Shown here: positions 1 through 7,563 of the stretch, in pieces
Layout: each line of letters opens with the position of its first letter
Numbering within the stretch: the first letter of the stretch is position 1
Assembly: GCA_024227975.1 (NCBI GenBank)
Contig: JAAETV010000164.1
Span: forward strand, 1 to 24,788
Direction of reading: 5' to 3'
DNA from: Actinomycetes bacterium
GTDB lineage: Bacteria; Actinomycetota; Acidimicrobiia; Acidimicrobiales; SZUA-35
Length of the DNA: 24,788 nucleotides
Made by a program: the position numbers and the translations under genes
Notes under the pieces: generated by a model
Seen by the model: the letters and a program-made list of their open reading frames with translations, nothing else
Databases searched by the model: none
What the model was told of the DNA's origin: nothing

Positions 1-70
1 AGCAGCGTAGCTCAACCCAGTCAGAACCCAGCCAGTCAATGGGGACTCGATGATTGCGAGGGGGAGTCGC

Positions 71-613
71 ATGAAGCAACGAAAGGCAAACCTTCCAGGC
101 GAATGGCCCGACCCAACCGAGTGGGGCTACGAGCGGCTCGTGAGGATGGCGAGGCGGCGGCTCGTCGGCTACGAACATCTGGCCGAGGACGTCGTGTCCC
201 AGGCTCTGATGAAGTGGTCGAGGATCGCGCCGAGCAAGTCTCGAGTGGCCAGGATCGAACAGGTCATCAAGTCGGAGGCCTACTCAATGATCCGAAGTGA
301 GCAGCGTCGACGGGATCGGGAGACACGGGTCGTTCATGACCGATCGTCTTCTCGACACCATGGCGGTAGCAGCCTTGATGGTCACGATCCGGGCGATCAG
401 GCCCTGTGTGTCCTTCGTCAGGCCTTGATCGCGACCTGCAAACGGGAGCAGATCAGGGTCACTGCCATAGACACCGAGGTCCTGGAGTTGCTGTTCGGCG
501 GTTGCAGCCCGGCTGAGGTGGCCCGGATCACGGGTCTCAGTCGCTACAAGGTTCGCCGTTCACGCCACCTCTGGGCCGACGTAGCAGCCAGGACCGAATT
601 GGGAGGGGGCTAG
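71..613 (+). CDS. ECF-like RNA polymerase sigma factor / HTH regulator
   Basis: The 180-aa protein looks like a small sigma-70-family (ECF-type) factor. Residues about 22-60 resemble sigma region 2: a helix with aromatic and Arg-rich residues, then an AEDVVSQAL segment comparable to the AEDLVQEA segment of ECF factors. Residues about 135-175 hold a region-4-like helix-turn-helix (SPAEVARITGLSRYKVRR). An Arg/Ser/His-rich linker of about 35 residues separates them. I chose the ATG at 71 because GAGGGGGAG lies about 5 nt upstream; an in-frame ATG at 50 would add seven residues. The gene converges on cysC with 29 bp between the stops. No anti-sigma gene is visible, though the left edge is close. 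The fold assignment is moderately secure; the targets are unknown. Confidence 0.6.
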   Translation: MKQRKANLPGEWPDPTEWGYERLVRMARRRLVGYEHLAEDVVSQALMKWSRIAPSKSRVARIEQVIKSEAYSMIRSEQRRRDRETRVVHDRSSSRHHGGSSLDGHDPGDQALCVLRQALIATCKREQIRVTAIDTEVLELLFGGCSPAEVARITGLSRYKVRRSRHLWADVAARTELGGG

Positions 614-628
614 ATAGGCGGTGCCAGA

Positions 629-661
629 CCTCAGAGCTTCGTTCAGAGCTCGGCTCTGAGG
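629..661. terminator. Bidirectional hairpin between sigma-like gene and cysC
   Basis: A perfect 9-bp inverted repeat, CCTCAGAGC (629-637) and GCTCTGAGG (653-661), encloses a 15-nt loop. It sits where the rightward sigma-like gene and the leftward cysC converge and overlaps the last cysC codons. There is no clear U tract on either strand, so it would be an actinobacterial-type terminator. Function is inferred from position and structure. Confidence 0.5.
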
Positions 662-1239
662 ATGGCAGCCATCTGGGCGGCTGTTCCCTGGTCCGGGGTG
701 AGCCGAATCTCCGGTGACGGTGGCGGCTCGTAGGGATCATCGATCCCCGTCATGCCCTTGATCTCTCCGGCCCGGGCCCGGGCGTAGAGGCCCTTGGGGT
801 CACGACGTTCACACAGTTCGAGTGGGGTATCGACAAATACCTCGACGAAGCGAAGATCTGCTGCTTCGTGGAGTCGCCGGGCCAGCGATCGAGCTGAACG
901 GTAGGGGCTGATGAGGGGGACGATGGCAACAACACCAGCGTCGGCGAAGAGGCGAGCGACATGGGCCACCCGACGAACGTTCTCGTCGCGATCGTCGGCT
1001 GAGAAGCCAAGGTCACCGTTGAGGCCCTGCCGCAGATTGTCGCCGTCGAGTAGGTAGGCGGGGCGGCCGGCGTCGAGGAGCTGTTGCTCCAGTTGGACGG
1101 CCACCGTCGACTTGCCAGAACCCGAGAGCCCTGTGAGCCAGACGGTCAGCCCAGCCCCACCGCTGGCCGCCCACCGAGTCTGACGCACCACCGAACTCGG
1201 ATGCCACACCGTGTTCTCGGTGGTGGGGGTCTCGCTCAC
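643..1239 (-). CDS. cysC: Adenylylsulfate kinase (APS kinase)
   Basis: The 198-aa cytoplasmic enzyme phosphorylates adenosine 5'-phosphosulfate (APS) with ATP to give PAPS. It has the P-loop GLSGSGKST (residues 37-45), then DGDN and the GLNGDLGFS segment that binds APS, LISPYRSAR (usually FISPFR), and KGLYARARAGEIKGMTGIDDPYE near the C-terminus. All signature elements are intact and the length is normal for a stand-alone CysC. The GTG start overlaps the cysN stop in a GTGA, so translation is probably coupled. The frame stays open upstream to 1533, but that part is antisense-like sequence inside cysN and lacks family similarity. It is the last gene of cysD-cysN-cysC. PAPS can feed assimilation or sulfotransferases; the polysaccharide genes next door favour the latter as a hypothesis. 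Confidence 0.95.
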   Translation of the reverse strand: MSETPTTENTVWHPSSVVRQTRWAASGGAGLTVWLTGLSGSGKSTVAVQLEQQLLDAGRPAYLLDGDNLRQGLNGDLGFSADDRDENVRRVAHVARLFADAGVVAIVPLISPYRSARSLARRLHEAADLRFVEVFVDTPLELCERRDPKGLYARARAGEIKGMTGIDDPYEPPPSPEIRLTPDQGTAAQMAAILRAEL

Positions 1240-2489
1240 TCGGCGTGGACGATCATCCCCGCCCCGACGGTCACGTTCGTGGTCTCGTCGACCAGGACGA
1301 AGCTTCCCGTGTTGCGGTTGCGATGGTACTCGTCGGCTAGGAGAGGCTGGGTGGTGCGGAGCCGTACCCGTCCGATCTCGTTGAGGGAAAGACTGGTCGC
1401 ATCCTCCTGGCGGTGGAGGGTGTTGATGTCGAGGCGGTAGCGGAAATCCTTGACCAGCGCCCGGGCCCATTTCGTGGTGTGCTTGATGGCCAGCTTGGAG
1501 CCCGCCGTCAAGTGGCTGGCTTCTGACATCCAACAGACCATGGCCTCGATGTCCTGGCTGACAGCTGGCTGGTTGTTGGGCCGACAGATCAGGTCTCCCC
1601 GACTCACATCGAGGTCGTCTTCGAGCAGCACGGTTACAGCCATGGGAGCCATGGCCTCCTCAACCGGGCCCTGGGCGGTCTCGATGGACCTGATCCGCGA
1701 GCTGAACCCTGACGGCAGAACGGTGACCTCGTCACCGGGCTTCATGACCCCGCCGGCAATGGTGCCGGCATAGCCCCGATAGTCATGATGCTGGGTGCTC
1801 TGGGGGCGGATGACGTATTGGACGGGGAAGCGGACGTCGACCAGGTTGCGGTCGGAGGCGATGTGGACCTCTTCTAGGTGGTGGAGCAGGGTCGCACCCC
1901 GGTACCAGTCCATGCTGGCCGAACGGTCGACGACATTGTCACCATGGAGGGCCGAAATGGGAATGAAGGTCATGTCCGGCACATCGAGGCGCGTGGCGAA
2001 CTGGGTGAACTCGGCCTTGACGTCGAGGAAGACATCCTGGTCGTAGTCGACCAGGTCCATCTTGTTGACCGCCACCACCAGGTGGGGGATCCGCAGCAGG
2101 TTGGCGATGAATGAGTGACGGCGGGACTGCTCCAGGATTCCCTTGCGAGCATCGATCAAGACGATGGCCAGATCAGCCGTCGATGCCCCAGTCACCATAT
2201 TGCGGGTGTATTGGATGTGTCCCGGGGTATCGGCGATGATGAACTTCCGCTGGGGGGTGGCGAAGTAGCGGTGGGCGACGTCGATCGTGATGCCCTGTTC
2301 CCTTTCGGCCCGGAGACCGTCGGTCAGCAACGCCAGGTTGGTGTGCTCATCACCCCGGCTGGCACTGGTGGCCTCAATCGACTCCAGCTGATCCTCGAAG
2401 ATCGACTTCGAGTCATAGAGGAGGCGACCGATGAGAGTGCTCTTTCCATCGTCGACTGAACCGGCCGTAGCCAGGCGCAGGAGATCCAT
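1236..2489 (-). CDS. cysN: Sulfate adenylyltransferase subunit 1 (GTPase)
   Basis: The 417-aa GTPase subunit of ATP sulfurylase couples GTP hydrolysis to APS synthesis from ATP and sulfate, in complex with CysD. It shows the EF-Tu-like G domain: G1 GSVDDGKST (residues 10-18), G3 DTPGH followed by IQYTRNMVTGAS, and G4 NKMD, followed by the two beta-barrel domains. It is shorter than E. coli CysN (about 475 aa) and is not fused to CysC, which is a separate gene here. Its ATG overlaps the cysD TAA by one base (TAATG), and its end overlaps cysC by four bases, so the three genes form one translationally coupled operon. Confidence 0.95.
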   Translation of the reverse strand: MDLLRLATAGSVDDGKSTLIGRLLYDSKSIFEDQLESIEATSASRGDEHTNLALLTDGLRAEREQGITIDVAHRYFATPQRKFIIADTPGHIQYTRNMVTGASTADLAIVLIDARKGILEQSRRHSFIANLLRIPHLVVAVNKMDLVDYDQDVFLDVKAEFTQFATRLDVPDMTFIPISALHGDNVVDRSASMDWYRGATLLHHLEEVHIASDRNLVDVRFPVQYVIRPQSTQHHDYRGYAGTIAGGVMKPGDEVTVLPSGFSSRIRSIETAQGPVEEAMAPMAVTVLLEDDLDVSRGDLICRPNNQPAVSQDIEAMVCWMSEASHLTAGSKLAIKHTTKWARALVKDFRYRLDINTLHRQEDATSLSLNEIGRVRLRTTQPLLADEYHRNRNTGSFVLVDETTNVTVGAGMIVHAE

Positions 2490-3394
2490 TAGAAGTACCC
2501 CTCTTTCTTGCGGTCTTCCATAGCGGCCTCGGCCGTTCGATCATCGGCTCTGGTTGCGCCGCGTTCGGTGATCCTGGTTGCTGCCACCTCTTCGATGACA
2601 AGGTCGAAATCACTGGCCGATGACTCGACCGCACCGGTACAGGTCGCATCACCAATGGTGCGGAACCGGACCAGCTTCTCTTCGGCTTCTTCATGATCTT
2701 GGAGCTGGATGTAGGGGCTCACGGCCAGCCACATCCCATCTCGGGCGAACACCTGACGGCGGTGGGCGAAGTAGATGTTCGGTACCTCGACCTCCTCGTC
2801 GCGCAGATAATGCCAGACATCGAGCTCGGTCCAATTGGAAATCGGAAACACTCGAATGTGCTCGCCCGGCCGGTGCCGACCGTTGTACAGATTCCACAAT
2901 TCGGGGCGCTGGGCCTTCGGGTCCCACTGGCCGAACTCGTCGCGGAAGCTGAAGATACGTTCCTTGGCCCTGGCCTTCTCCTCGTCGCGGCGGGCGCCCC
3001 CGAACAAGGCATCGAAGCGATGTTCTTCGATGGCATCGAGTAGGGCCGTTGTCTGGAGCCGATTGCGTGACGCCCTGGGTCCCGTCTCCTCGACGACCTT
3101 GCCGGCATCGATAGCGGCCTGGACCGAAGCGACGACCAGCTTCACGCCGGTCTCGGCCACTCGCCGATCCCGGAACTCGATCACCTCGTCGAAGTTGTGA
3201 CCGGTGTCGACATGCATGATGGGAAACGGAACCGGGGCGGGGGCGAAGGCCTTGATTGCCAGGTGGAGCATGACGATCGAGTCCTTGCCGCCGGAGAACA
3301 GCATCACGGGACGCTCGAACTCCGCTGCGACTTCCCGGACGATGTGGATCGCTTCTGATTCCAAAACGGCGATATGTGAGAGTTGTGTCTTCAT
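2489..3394 (-). CDS. cysD: Sulfate adenylyltransferase subunit 2
   Basis: The 301-aa catalytic subunit of ATP sulfurylase adenylylates sulfate to APS. It belongs to the PP-loop ATP pyrophosphatase (PAPS reductase/CysD) family: SGGKDS at residues 34-39, then HVDTGHNF, FGGARRDEEKARAKERIFSF and RVFPISNWTELDVW, with the family's C-terminal KKEGYF. Length and N-terminus (MKTQLSHIAVLESEAIHI) match E. coli CysD of 302 aa. I chose the ATG at 3394 because GAAGGAAAG sits 6 nt upstream; the frame stays open 26 codons further to 3472 without similarity. It is the first gene of the leftward cysDNC operon and is divergent from the polysaccharide chain-length gene across about 190 bp, which must hold both promoters. 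Confidence 0.96.
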   Translation of the reverse strand: MKTQLSHIAVLESEAIHIVREVAAEFERPVMLFSGGKDSIVMLHLAIKAFAPAPVPFPIMHVDTGHNFDEVIEFRDRRVAETGVKLVVASVQAAIDAGKVVEETGPRASRNRLQTTALLDAIEEHRFDALFGGARRDEEKARAKERIFSFRDEFGQWDPKAQRPELWNLYNGRHRPGEHIRVFPISNWTELDVWHYLRDEEVEVPNIYFAHRRQVFARDGMWLAVSPYIQLQDHEEAEEKLVRFRTIGDATCTGAVESSASDFDLVIEEVAATRITERGATRADDRTAEAAMEDRKKEGYF

Positions 3395-3587
3395 CAGCTT
3401 TCCTTCGTCCGGCGGCGATACACCGTCGTCGACAGCGGATGCTCGGACGAGATAGGAGGTGTTTGTACTCAACGGACGCTATGGCCCGACCTTGACTACT
3501 TGGCAGTGGATTGGTCCGAATTCTCACTTGTCGGCTGGGGATGCCGAATGTGCGTTGGACCGCACCGTCGCAAGAAAGGCCGACCCC
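3395..3587. promoter_or_regulatory. Divergent intergenic region between cysD and the wzz-like gene
   Basis: These 193 bp separate two divergently transcribed operons and must carry both promoters. A TTGACT hexamer (3492-3497) is a possible -35 element for the rightward operon, but no TANNNT lies at the right spacing, so I cannot place a promoter with confidence. The cysD ribosome-binding site (GAAGGAAAG on the minus strand) and a weaker AGAAAGG before the ATG at 3588 flank the region. I see no riboswitch or clear operator. Confidence 0.35.
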
Positions 3588-5183
3588 ATGACCGACAGCG
3601 GAAACGGAGTCGTTTCGCTGAACGAATATACCGGCGTTATCAGACGGTGGTTCCTCGTCATCGTCGGCGTCGTTGCCGTCGGGGCCGTCACCGGCACCTT
3701 GCTGCTAGCCAGCCAACCGACCCGGTATGCAGCCGAGGCACTCGTTCAAATCCGTCCCATCGTCTCCCAGAGTGACGATCCGAACCTGGACACCAGTCGA
3801 CAAATCGAGCCGGCAACCGAGGTGGCGATAGCCAATTCCCAACGGGTGGCTGAGTGGGCCCTGGCCCTGCGTCTGGCCGCCGACCAGGGGCTGGCCGTTG
3901 ATGCCTCCGTCGCGGACTTCGCGTCAGTCGAGATCGCCGAGGCCGCCTCGACCATCGTCGTCGATGGAGCGGAGGCGAGAGCGGCGATGAAACAGCTCTC
4001 GGTTCGGATCCTCTCGGACAGCCAGATTCTGGCCTTCACGGCCGAGGCGTCTGATGCCGGCCAGGCCCAAGCTCTGGCCCAGTCATCGGCCGTGGCCTAC
4101 CTGGAGTTCCGGAACCAGGCTGTGACGGCCGGCAACATCGACTCTCGCGATCGTCTCGCCGCCCGCGAAGGCGAGTTGGTGGCTGAGCTCACCGACCTGG
4201 CAGCTCTCATCGGCTTGGCCGGCGACGATCGGGGCCAGGTTCAGGCGTTGACCTACGCCGACATCTCGAAGCGCCAAGAGCTGACCGTCATCGGCACCAA
4301 GTTCGCCAATCTGGAGTCGCTCACGGTCGACCCTGGTGTAGTGATTACCGACGCCAGACTGCCGACGAGCCCTGAGGGCCTCTCTCTCCTGGCTGGCCCC
4401 ATCATGGGTGCCGCCCTCGGCCTGGTTGCGGTGCTGACCGCCGTCTTCGTCTTCGATCGCAATGATGACCGACTACGCAGTGACCGAGTCGAGCTAGGCG
4501 CCCTCGGTGTACCCATGCTGGGGTCGGCCCCCGTCGGGCGAGCGGCCTCTGGGACCGGGCCAGGTTCCGGCCTCTACCCTGTTGACTCCGCCGCCAGCGA
4601 TGCCTATCGACGCCTCCACAGCACCCTCTTGTTCAACCTCAATAGTGAGGACAAGAGCGTTGTCCTCGTGGCCGGAGTCGAGAATGCGTCGGCTGCGACC
4701 TCGATTGCCGCCAATGTCGGGGCGACGGCAGCTCGAGCTGGTCGTCGCACCCTCCTCGTCGGCGGTGACCTCCGAAACGCCAAGCTCGGTAGGCATGTGG
4801 GTCGAAGTGACAACGTCCCCGGGTTGAGCGACGTGATCCTCGACGGGCACGGTCTCGGCGAGTCGATCCACGAAGTCGACGGGATGGACAATCTCTCCTT
4901 CCTCGGAGCCGGAACCCGGCTCGAGCAGCCGGCGGACGTGTTGCAGAGTGAGGCCCTGGCCCGCCTCATGGTCGCGGTCCAGGCCGACTTCGACCTGGTC
5001 GTGGTCGAGGCGCCCCCCATCTTGGCGGTGGCCGATGCTGTTGACACCGCTGGGCTGTGCCATGGCGTCATCGTGGTGGCTGAGCGGGGCTCCGACTCGC
5101 GCCAGGCCATTGCCGAATCGGTCGACCAGCTCCGTGATGTCGGCTCTGACATCGTCGGGGTAGTTGTCGCCAACGGGAAGTAA
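3588..5183 (+). CDS. Wzz/BY-kinase-type polysaccharide chain-length protein with degenerate kinase domain
   Basis: The 531-aa membrane protein fuses a Wzz-type chain-length domain to a C-terminal domain of the bacterial tyrosine kinase (CpsD/CapB) fold. Membrane segments lie at about residues 21-42 and 264-288, with the extracytoplasmic part between them. The C-terminal domain (about 340-531) keeps the fold's order, but its nucleotide motifs are broken: the Walker A position reads GVENASAATS (363-372) where GEGKST is expected, with no lysine; Walker A' reads LLVGGDLR (389-396) instead of LLVDADLR; and the Walker B aspartate is Glu474 (VVVEAPP). There is no C-terminal tyrosine cluster. It probably still governs polymerisation or export as a scaffold. 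The ATG at 3588 has AGAAAGG upstream; the longer frame from GTG 3459 lacks support. The Wzy-like gene follows 6 nt later. Confidence 0.85.
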   Translation: MTDSGNGVVSLNEYTGVIRRWFLVIVGVVAVGAVTGTLLLASQPTRYAAEALVQIRPIVSQSDDPNLDTSRQIEPATEVAIANSQRVAEWALALRLAADQGLAVDASVADFASVEIAEAASTIVVDGAEARAAMKQLSVRILSDSQILAFTAEASDAGQAQALAQSSAVAYLEFRNQAVTAGNIDSRDRLAAREGELVAELTDLAALIGLAGDDRGQVQALTYADISKRQELTVIGTKFANLESLTVDPGVVITDARLPTSPEGLSLLAGPIMGAALGLVAVLTAVFVFDRNDDRLRSDRVELGALGVPMLGSAPVGRAASGTGPGSGLYPVDSAASDAYRRLHSTLLFNLNSEDKSVVLVAGVENASAATSIAANVGATAARAGRRTLLVGGDLRNAKLGRHVGRSDNVPGLSDVILDGHGLGESIHEVDGMDNLSFLGAGTRLEQPADVLQSEALARLMVAVQADFDLVVVEAPPILAVADAVDTAGLCHGVIVVAERGSDSRQAIAESVDQLRDVGSDIVGVVVANGK

Positions 5184-5189
5184 CAGCCG

Positions 5190-6479
5190 ATGGCGACGAT
5201 CGTCTCGCCGGCGAGGGCCTATCGGGCTGAGGCCGAGGCCCCGCTGCCTTTGTGGCCCGTTGTCCTCATGATCAGTGCTTACCCGATCTGGTTTCTGCTC
5301 GGACTGGGCGGCTTCATGTGGGTTGGGTTTGCCGCCCCTATGACGGCCTCGCTGGTCAGGCGGCGGGATCTCAAAGCCCCTCGGGGTATGGGTCTGTGGG
5401 CCGTATTCTTGTTGGCCGTCGTCATCTCCGGCCTCAGCATTGACACGCCGGCCCGGTTCTCAGGCTATGCCTTGCGACTCGGCTACTACCTGGCGGCAAC
5501 GGTGTTCGTCATCTACCTGCTCAACGGGGGCCAGACCGTGAGCGTGGCCAGGATTGTGCGGTCCTTCACCGTGCTCTGGATGGTCACCATCGCCTTTGGC
5601 TATCTCGCCCTGATCCTCGGAGACGCCTCGTTCCACTCGCCGATGTGGTACTTGATGCCAGCCACCCTCCTACAGAACGATTTCATCGCAACCCTGGTCA
5701 CCCCCGGTTTCGCCGATGTCCAAGACATCATCGGGGTCCCTGTTCCCCGACCCAAGGCTCCCTTCCCCTACACCAACAGCTGGGGTTCGATGGTGGCCCT
5801 CACCACCCCCTTCGCCCTCATAGCACTGAGTGATGCCAGGGTTGACCTGCCCCGCCGCCTGGTCAAGATAACCCTGGCGGCCGCCGTCGTCCCTATTGTC
5901 GTCTCGCTCAACCGAGGGCTATGGCTCAGCCTTGGTATCGGTCTCGCCTACGTCGCCCTTCGGCTCGGCTTCGGTGGCCATCGACACATCCTCCAGCGCT
6001 TCGCCCTGCTGGTGGTGGCCCTGGTTGCCGTTGTCGTCCTCTCGCCTCTTGGGGACCTCGTCAGCGCCCGCATCGACAATGGCCATTCCGACGGTGATCG
6101 CACTGCCCTGGCCACCGCTGCCATCGAAGGAGCGACTGAGCGGCCGATCTTCGGATGGGGGGCTCCTCGCCCCAACGTCGGGAGCCAGCCTTCGGTTGGA
6201 ACCCACGGCCAGATCTGGCTCGTGACCTTCTCTCATGGCTTCGTTGGTGCCGCCGGTTTCATCGGTGCTCTCGGATCGTTCCTCTACTGGACCCGCCGTC
6301 AGACGACCACTTCCGGGGTGTTGGCCAACAGCGTGCTTCTTATCGCCTTGGTTCAGATGCCTGTCTATCTCATGATCCCCCACTCCCTATTCGCCGTGAT
6401 GGCGGCGCTAGCCGTCGCACTCCGCTATCAGACCAACATCGAGGACGGACCGACCCGTGATGCTCTCCAACCCGCCTAG
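5190..6479 (+). CDS. O-antigen ligase/Wzy polymerase-like membrane protein
   Basis: The 429-aa integral membrane protein has about ten hydrophobic segments and a larger loop after the middle. Near residues 310-325 it has RPIFGWG followed by a His-containing stretch (GTHGQIWLVTFSHG), a layout typical of the O-antigen ligase/polymerase (Wzy, PF04932-like) family. Such proteins polymerise lipid-linked repeat units or ligate glycans at the outer face of the membrane. GGAAG lies upstream of the ATG and the gene begins 6 nt after the chain-length gene, so both are probably co-transcribed. Polymerase is more likely than ligase, because the organism looks actinobacterial and the neighbours are Wzz- and Wzx-like. 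The family assignment is good; the substrate is unknown. Confidence 0.8.
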   Translation: MATIVSPARAYRAEAEAPLPLWPVVLMISAYPIWFLLGLGGFMWVGFAAPMTASLVRRRDLKAPRGMGLWAVFLLAVVISGLSIDTPARFSGYALRLGYYLAATVFVIYLLNGGQTVSVARIVRSFTVLWMVTIAFGYLALILGDASFHSPMWYLMPATLLQNDFIATLVTPGFADVQDIIGVPVPRPKAPFPYTNSWGSMVALTTPFALIALSDARVDLPRRLVKITLAAAVVPIVVSLNRGLWLSLGIGLAYVALRLGFGGHRHILQRFALLVVALVAVVVLSPLGDLVSARIDNGHSDGDRTALATAAIEGATERPIFGWGAPRPNVGSQPSVGTHGQIWLVTFSHGFVGAAGFIGALGSFLYWTRRQTTTSGVLANSVLLIALVQMPVYLMIPHSLFAVMAALAVALRYQTNIEDGPTRDALQPA

Positions 6480-7548
6480 CCATCTCCTGGTTGCACTGGT
6501 TGCCACCCTGTCCCTGGCCGCTGGTTGTAGCTCAGCCAGCTCAGATGATTCGTCTGCATCAGGCGAGGCTGCCTCGGAGCAACCTGTGCTTGGCCACACC
6601 GAGTCGTTCGACGATGTCGACGGGGTAGCTGATGGCTATGGCCTGGCCTACGGCCATGCCGGTTCTGCCGACCCTGAGACGCGATCCGAGGTCCGCTTCG
6701 GGCTTGCAGTACCCGGGGCCGACCCGGCTGCCGTGGCCGCTATCGAGGAGGAGGCAGGAGCCCAGGTCGGAGTAGTGCGGGTCTTCGCCCGCTGGGACAC
6801 CACCTTCCCGTCGGCCAATCATCAAGTTCTGCTTGACGAGGGCCGTCGGATCCACCTGTCGGTCCGGCCTCGAACCGATGCCGGCACCGTTGTCCCATGG
6901 GCCGACATAGCCGCAGCCGAGCCTGGTAGCCCGGTCTACGACCGCCTCGAGCTATGGGTATCGACGGTTGCCCGATACGGCTCCCAGATCTATTTCACCC
7001 TCAATCATGAGCCCGAGACCTCGACCAGTACCCCAAACGGGACCCCCGAGGAGTTCGTTGCTGCTTGGCGCAAGATGGTCGAACTGCTACGGGCCGCGGG
7101 AGGGGAAAAAGTCCAGACTGTGTTGGTACTCGGTCGTGGGGCCTACGCAGACGGCTCGATCGATTCCTGGTACCCAGGCGACGACACGGTCGACATCATC
7201 GGCGTCGACCCCTACAACTGGTACGACTGTCAGGGAACGACCCGTCCCTGGACCGAGCCTCGGATCCTGCTGCTTCCTGCCATTGGGTTTGCCGCCGAAC
7301 GGGGCAAGCCCCTGGCCATTCCCGAGATTGCTTCCACCGAGGATTCGTCGCAACCAGGCCGCAAGGCGGAATGGATCCGTGACCTCGGCGCCTTCATGAC
7401 GTCTGACGAGATCGGCGTACCAATTGAGTTCGTGGCCTGGTTCAGTGTCACCGACCGCGACTGGCCTGAATGCCAATGGACCTACGACTCATCGCCGACG
7501 GCGGCTGCCGCCATCAATGATCTGATCGCCTGGTTCGCGACCCCCTGA
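6460..7548 (+). CDS. Secreted lipoprotein, GH26-like (beta-mannanase-type) glycoside hydrolase
   Basis: The 362-aa protein starts with a lipoprotein signal peptide: a hydrophobic core ending in LAAGC, with Cys23 as the lipidation site, then a Ser/Asp/Glu-rich linker. The rest resembles a TIM-barrel hydrolase of the GH26 type: NHEPE near 182-186, with Glu184 the likely acid/base; GVDPYNW; and IPEIAS, with Glu289 the likely nucleophile about 105 residues later. Both predicted catalytic glutamates are present. It overlaps the Wzy-like gene by 20 bp and follows it in the same operon. A GTG at 6457 directly before the ATG could also start it. In this setting it may trim or release the polysaccharide made here. 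GH26 is an inference from motifs; the linkage cut cannot be told. Confidence 0.7.
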   Translation: MLSNPPSHLLVALVATLSLAAGCSSASSDDSSASGEAASEQPVLGHTESFDDVDGVADGYGLAYGHAGSADPETRSEVRFGLAVPGADPAAVAAIEEEAGAQVGVVRVFARWDTTFPSANHQVLLDEGRRIHLSVRPRTDAGTVVPWADIAAAEPGSPVYDRLELWVSTVARYGSQIYFTLNHEPETSTSTPNGTPEEFVAAWRKMVELLRAAGGEKVQTVLVLGRGAYADGSIDSWYPGDDTVDIIGVDPYNWYDCQGTTRPWTEPRILLLPAIGFAAERGKPLAIPEIASTEDSSQPGRKAEWIRDLGAFMTSDEIGVPIEFVAWFSVTDRDWPECQWTYDSSPTAAAAINDLIAWFATP

Positions 7549-7563
7549 CCGATGCCGGTCAGG
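7544..7563. terminator. Bidirectional terminator hairpin between GH26-like and flippase genes
   Basis: A perfect 8-bp stem, CCTGACCG (7544-7551) and CGGTCAGG (7556-7563), carries a 4-nt loop ATGC. It spans the 10-bp gap between two converging genes and overlaps both stop codons (TGA 7546-7548 plus; TGA 7559-7561 minus). There is no U tract, as is common for terminators in high-GC actinobacteria. Confidence 0.6.

Noticed and set aside
1240..1533. Upstream extension of the cysC frame
   Set aside because: The segment lies wholly inside cysN in another frame, has no APS-kinase similarity and is His/Pro/Arg-rich like an antisense shadow; the GTG at 1239 gives the normal length.
3459..3587. N-terminal extension of the Wzz-like protein from GTG 3459
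   Set aside because: It would put 43 non-family residues before the first membrane segment; the TAGGAG there touches the GTG with no spacing, while ATG 3588 has a usable site.
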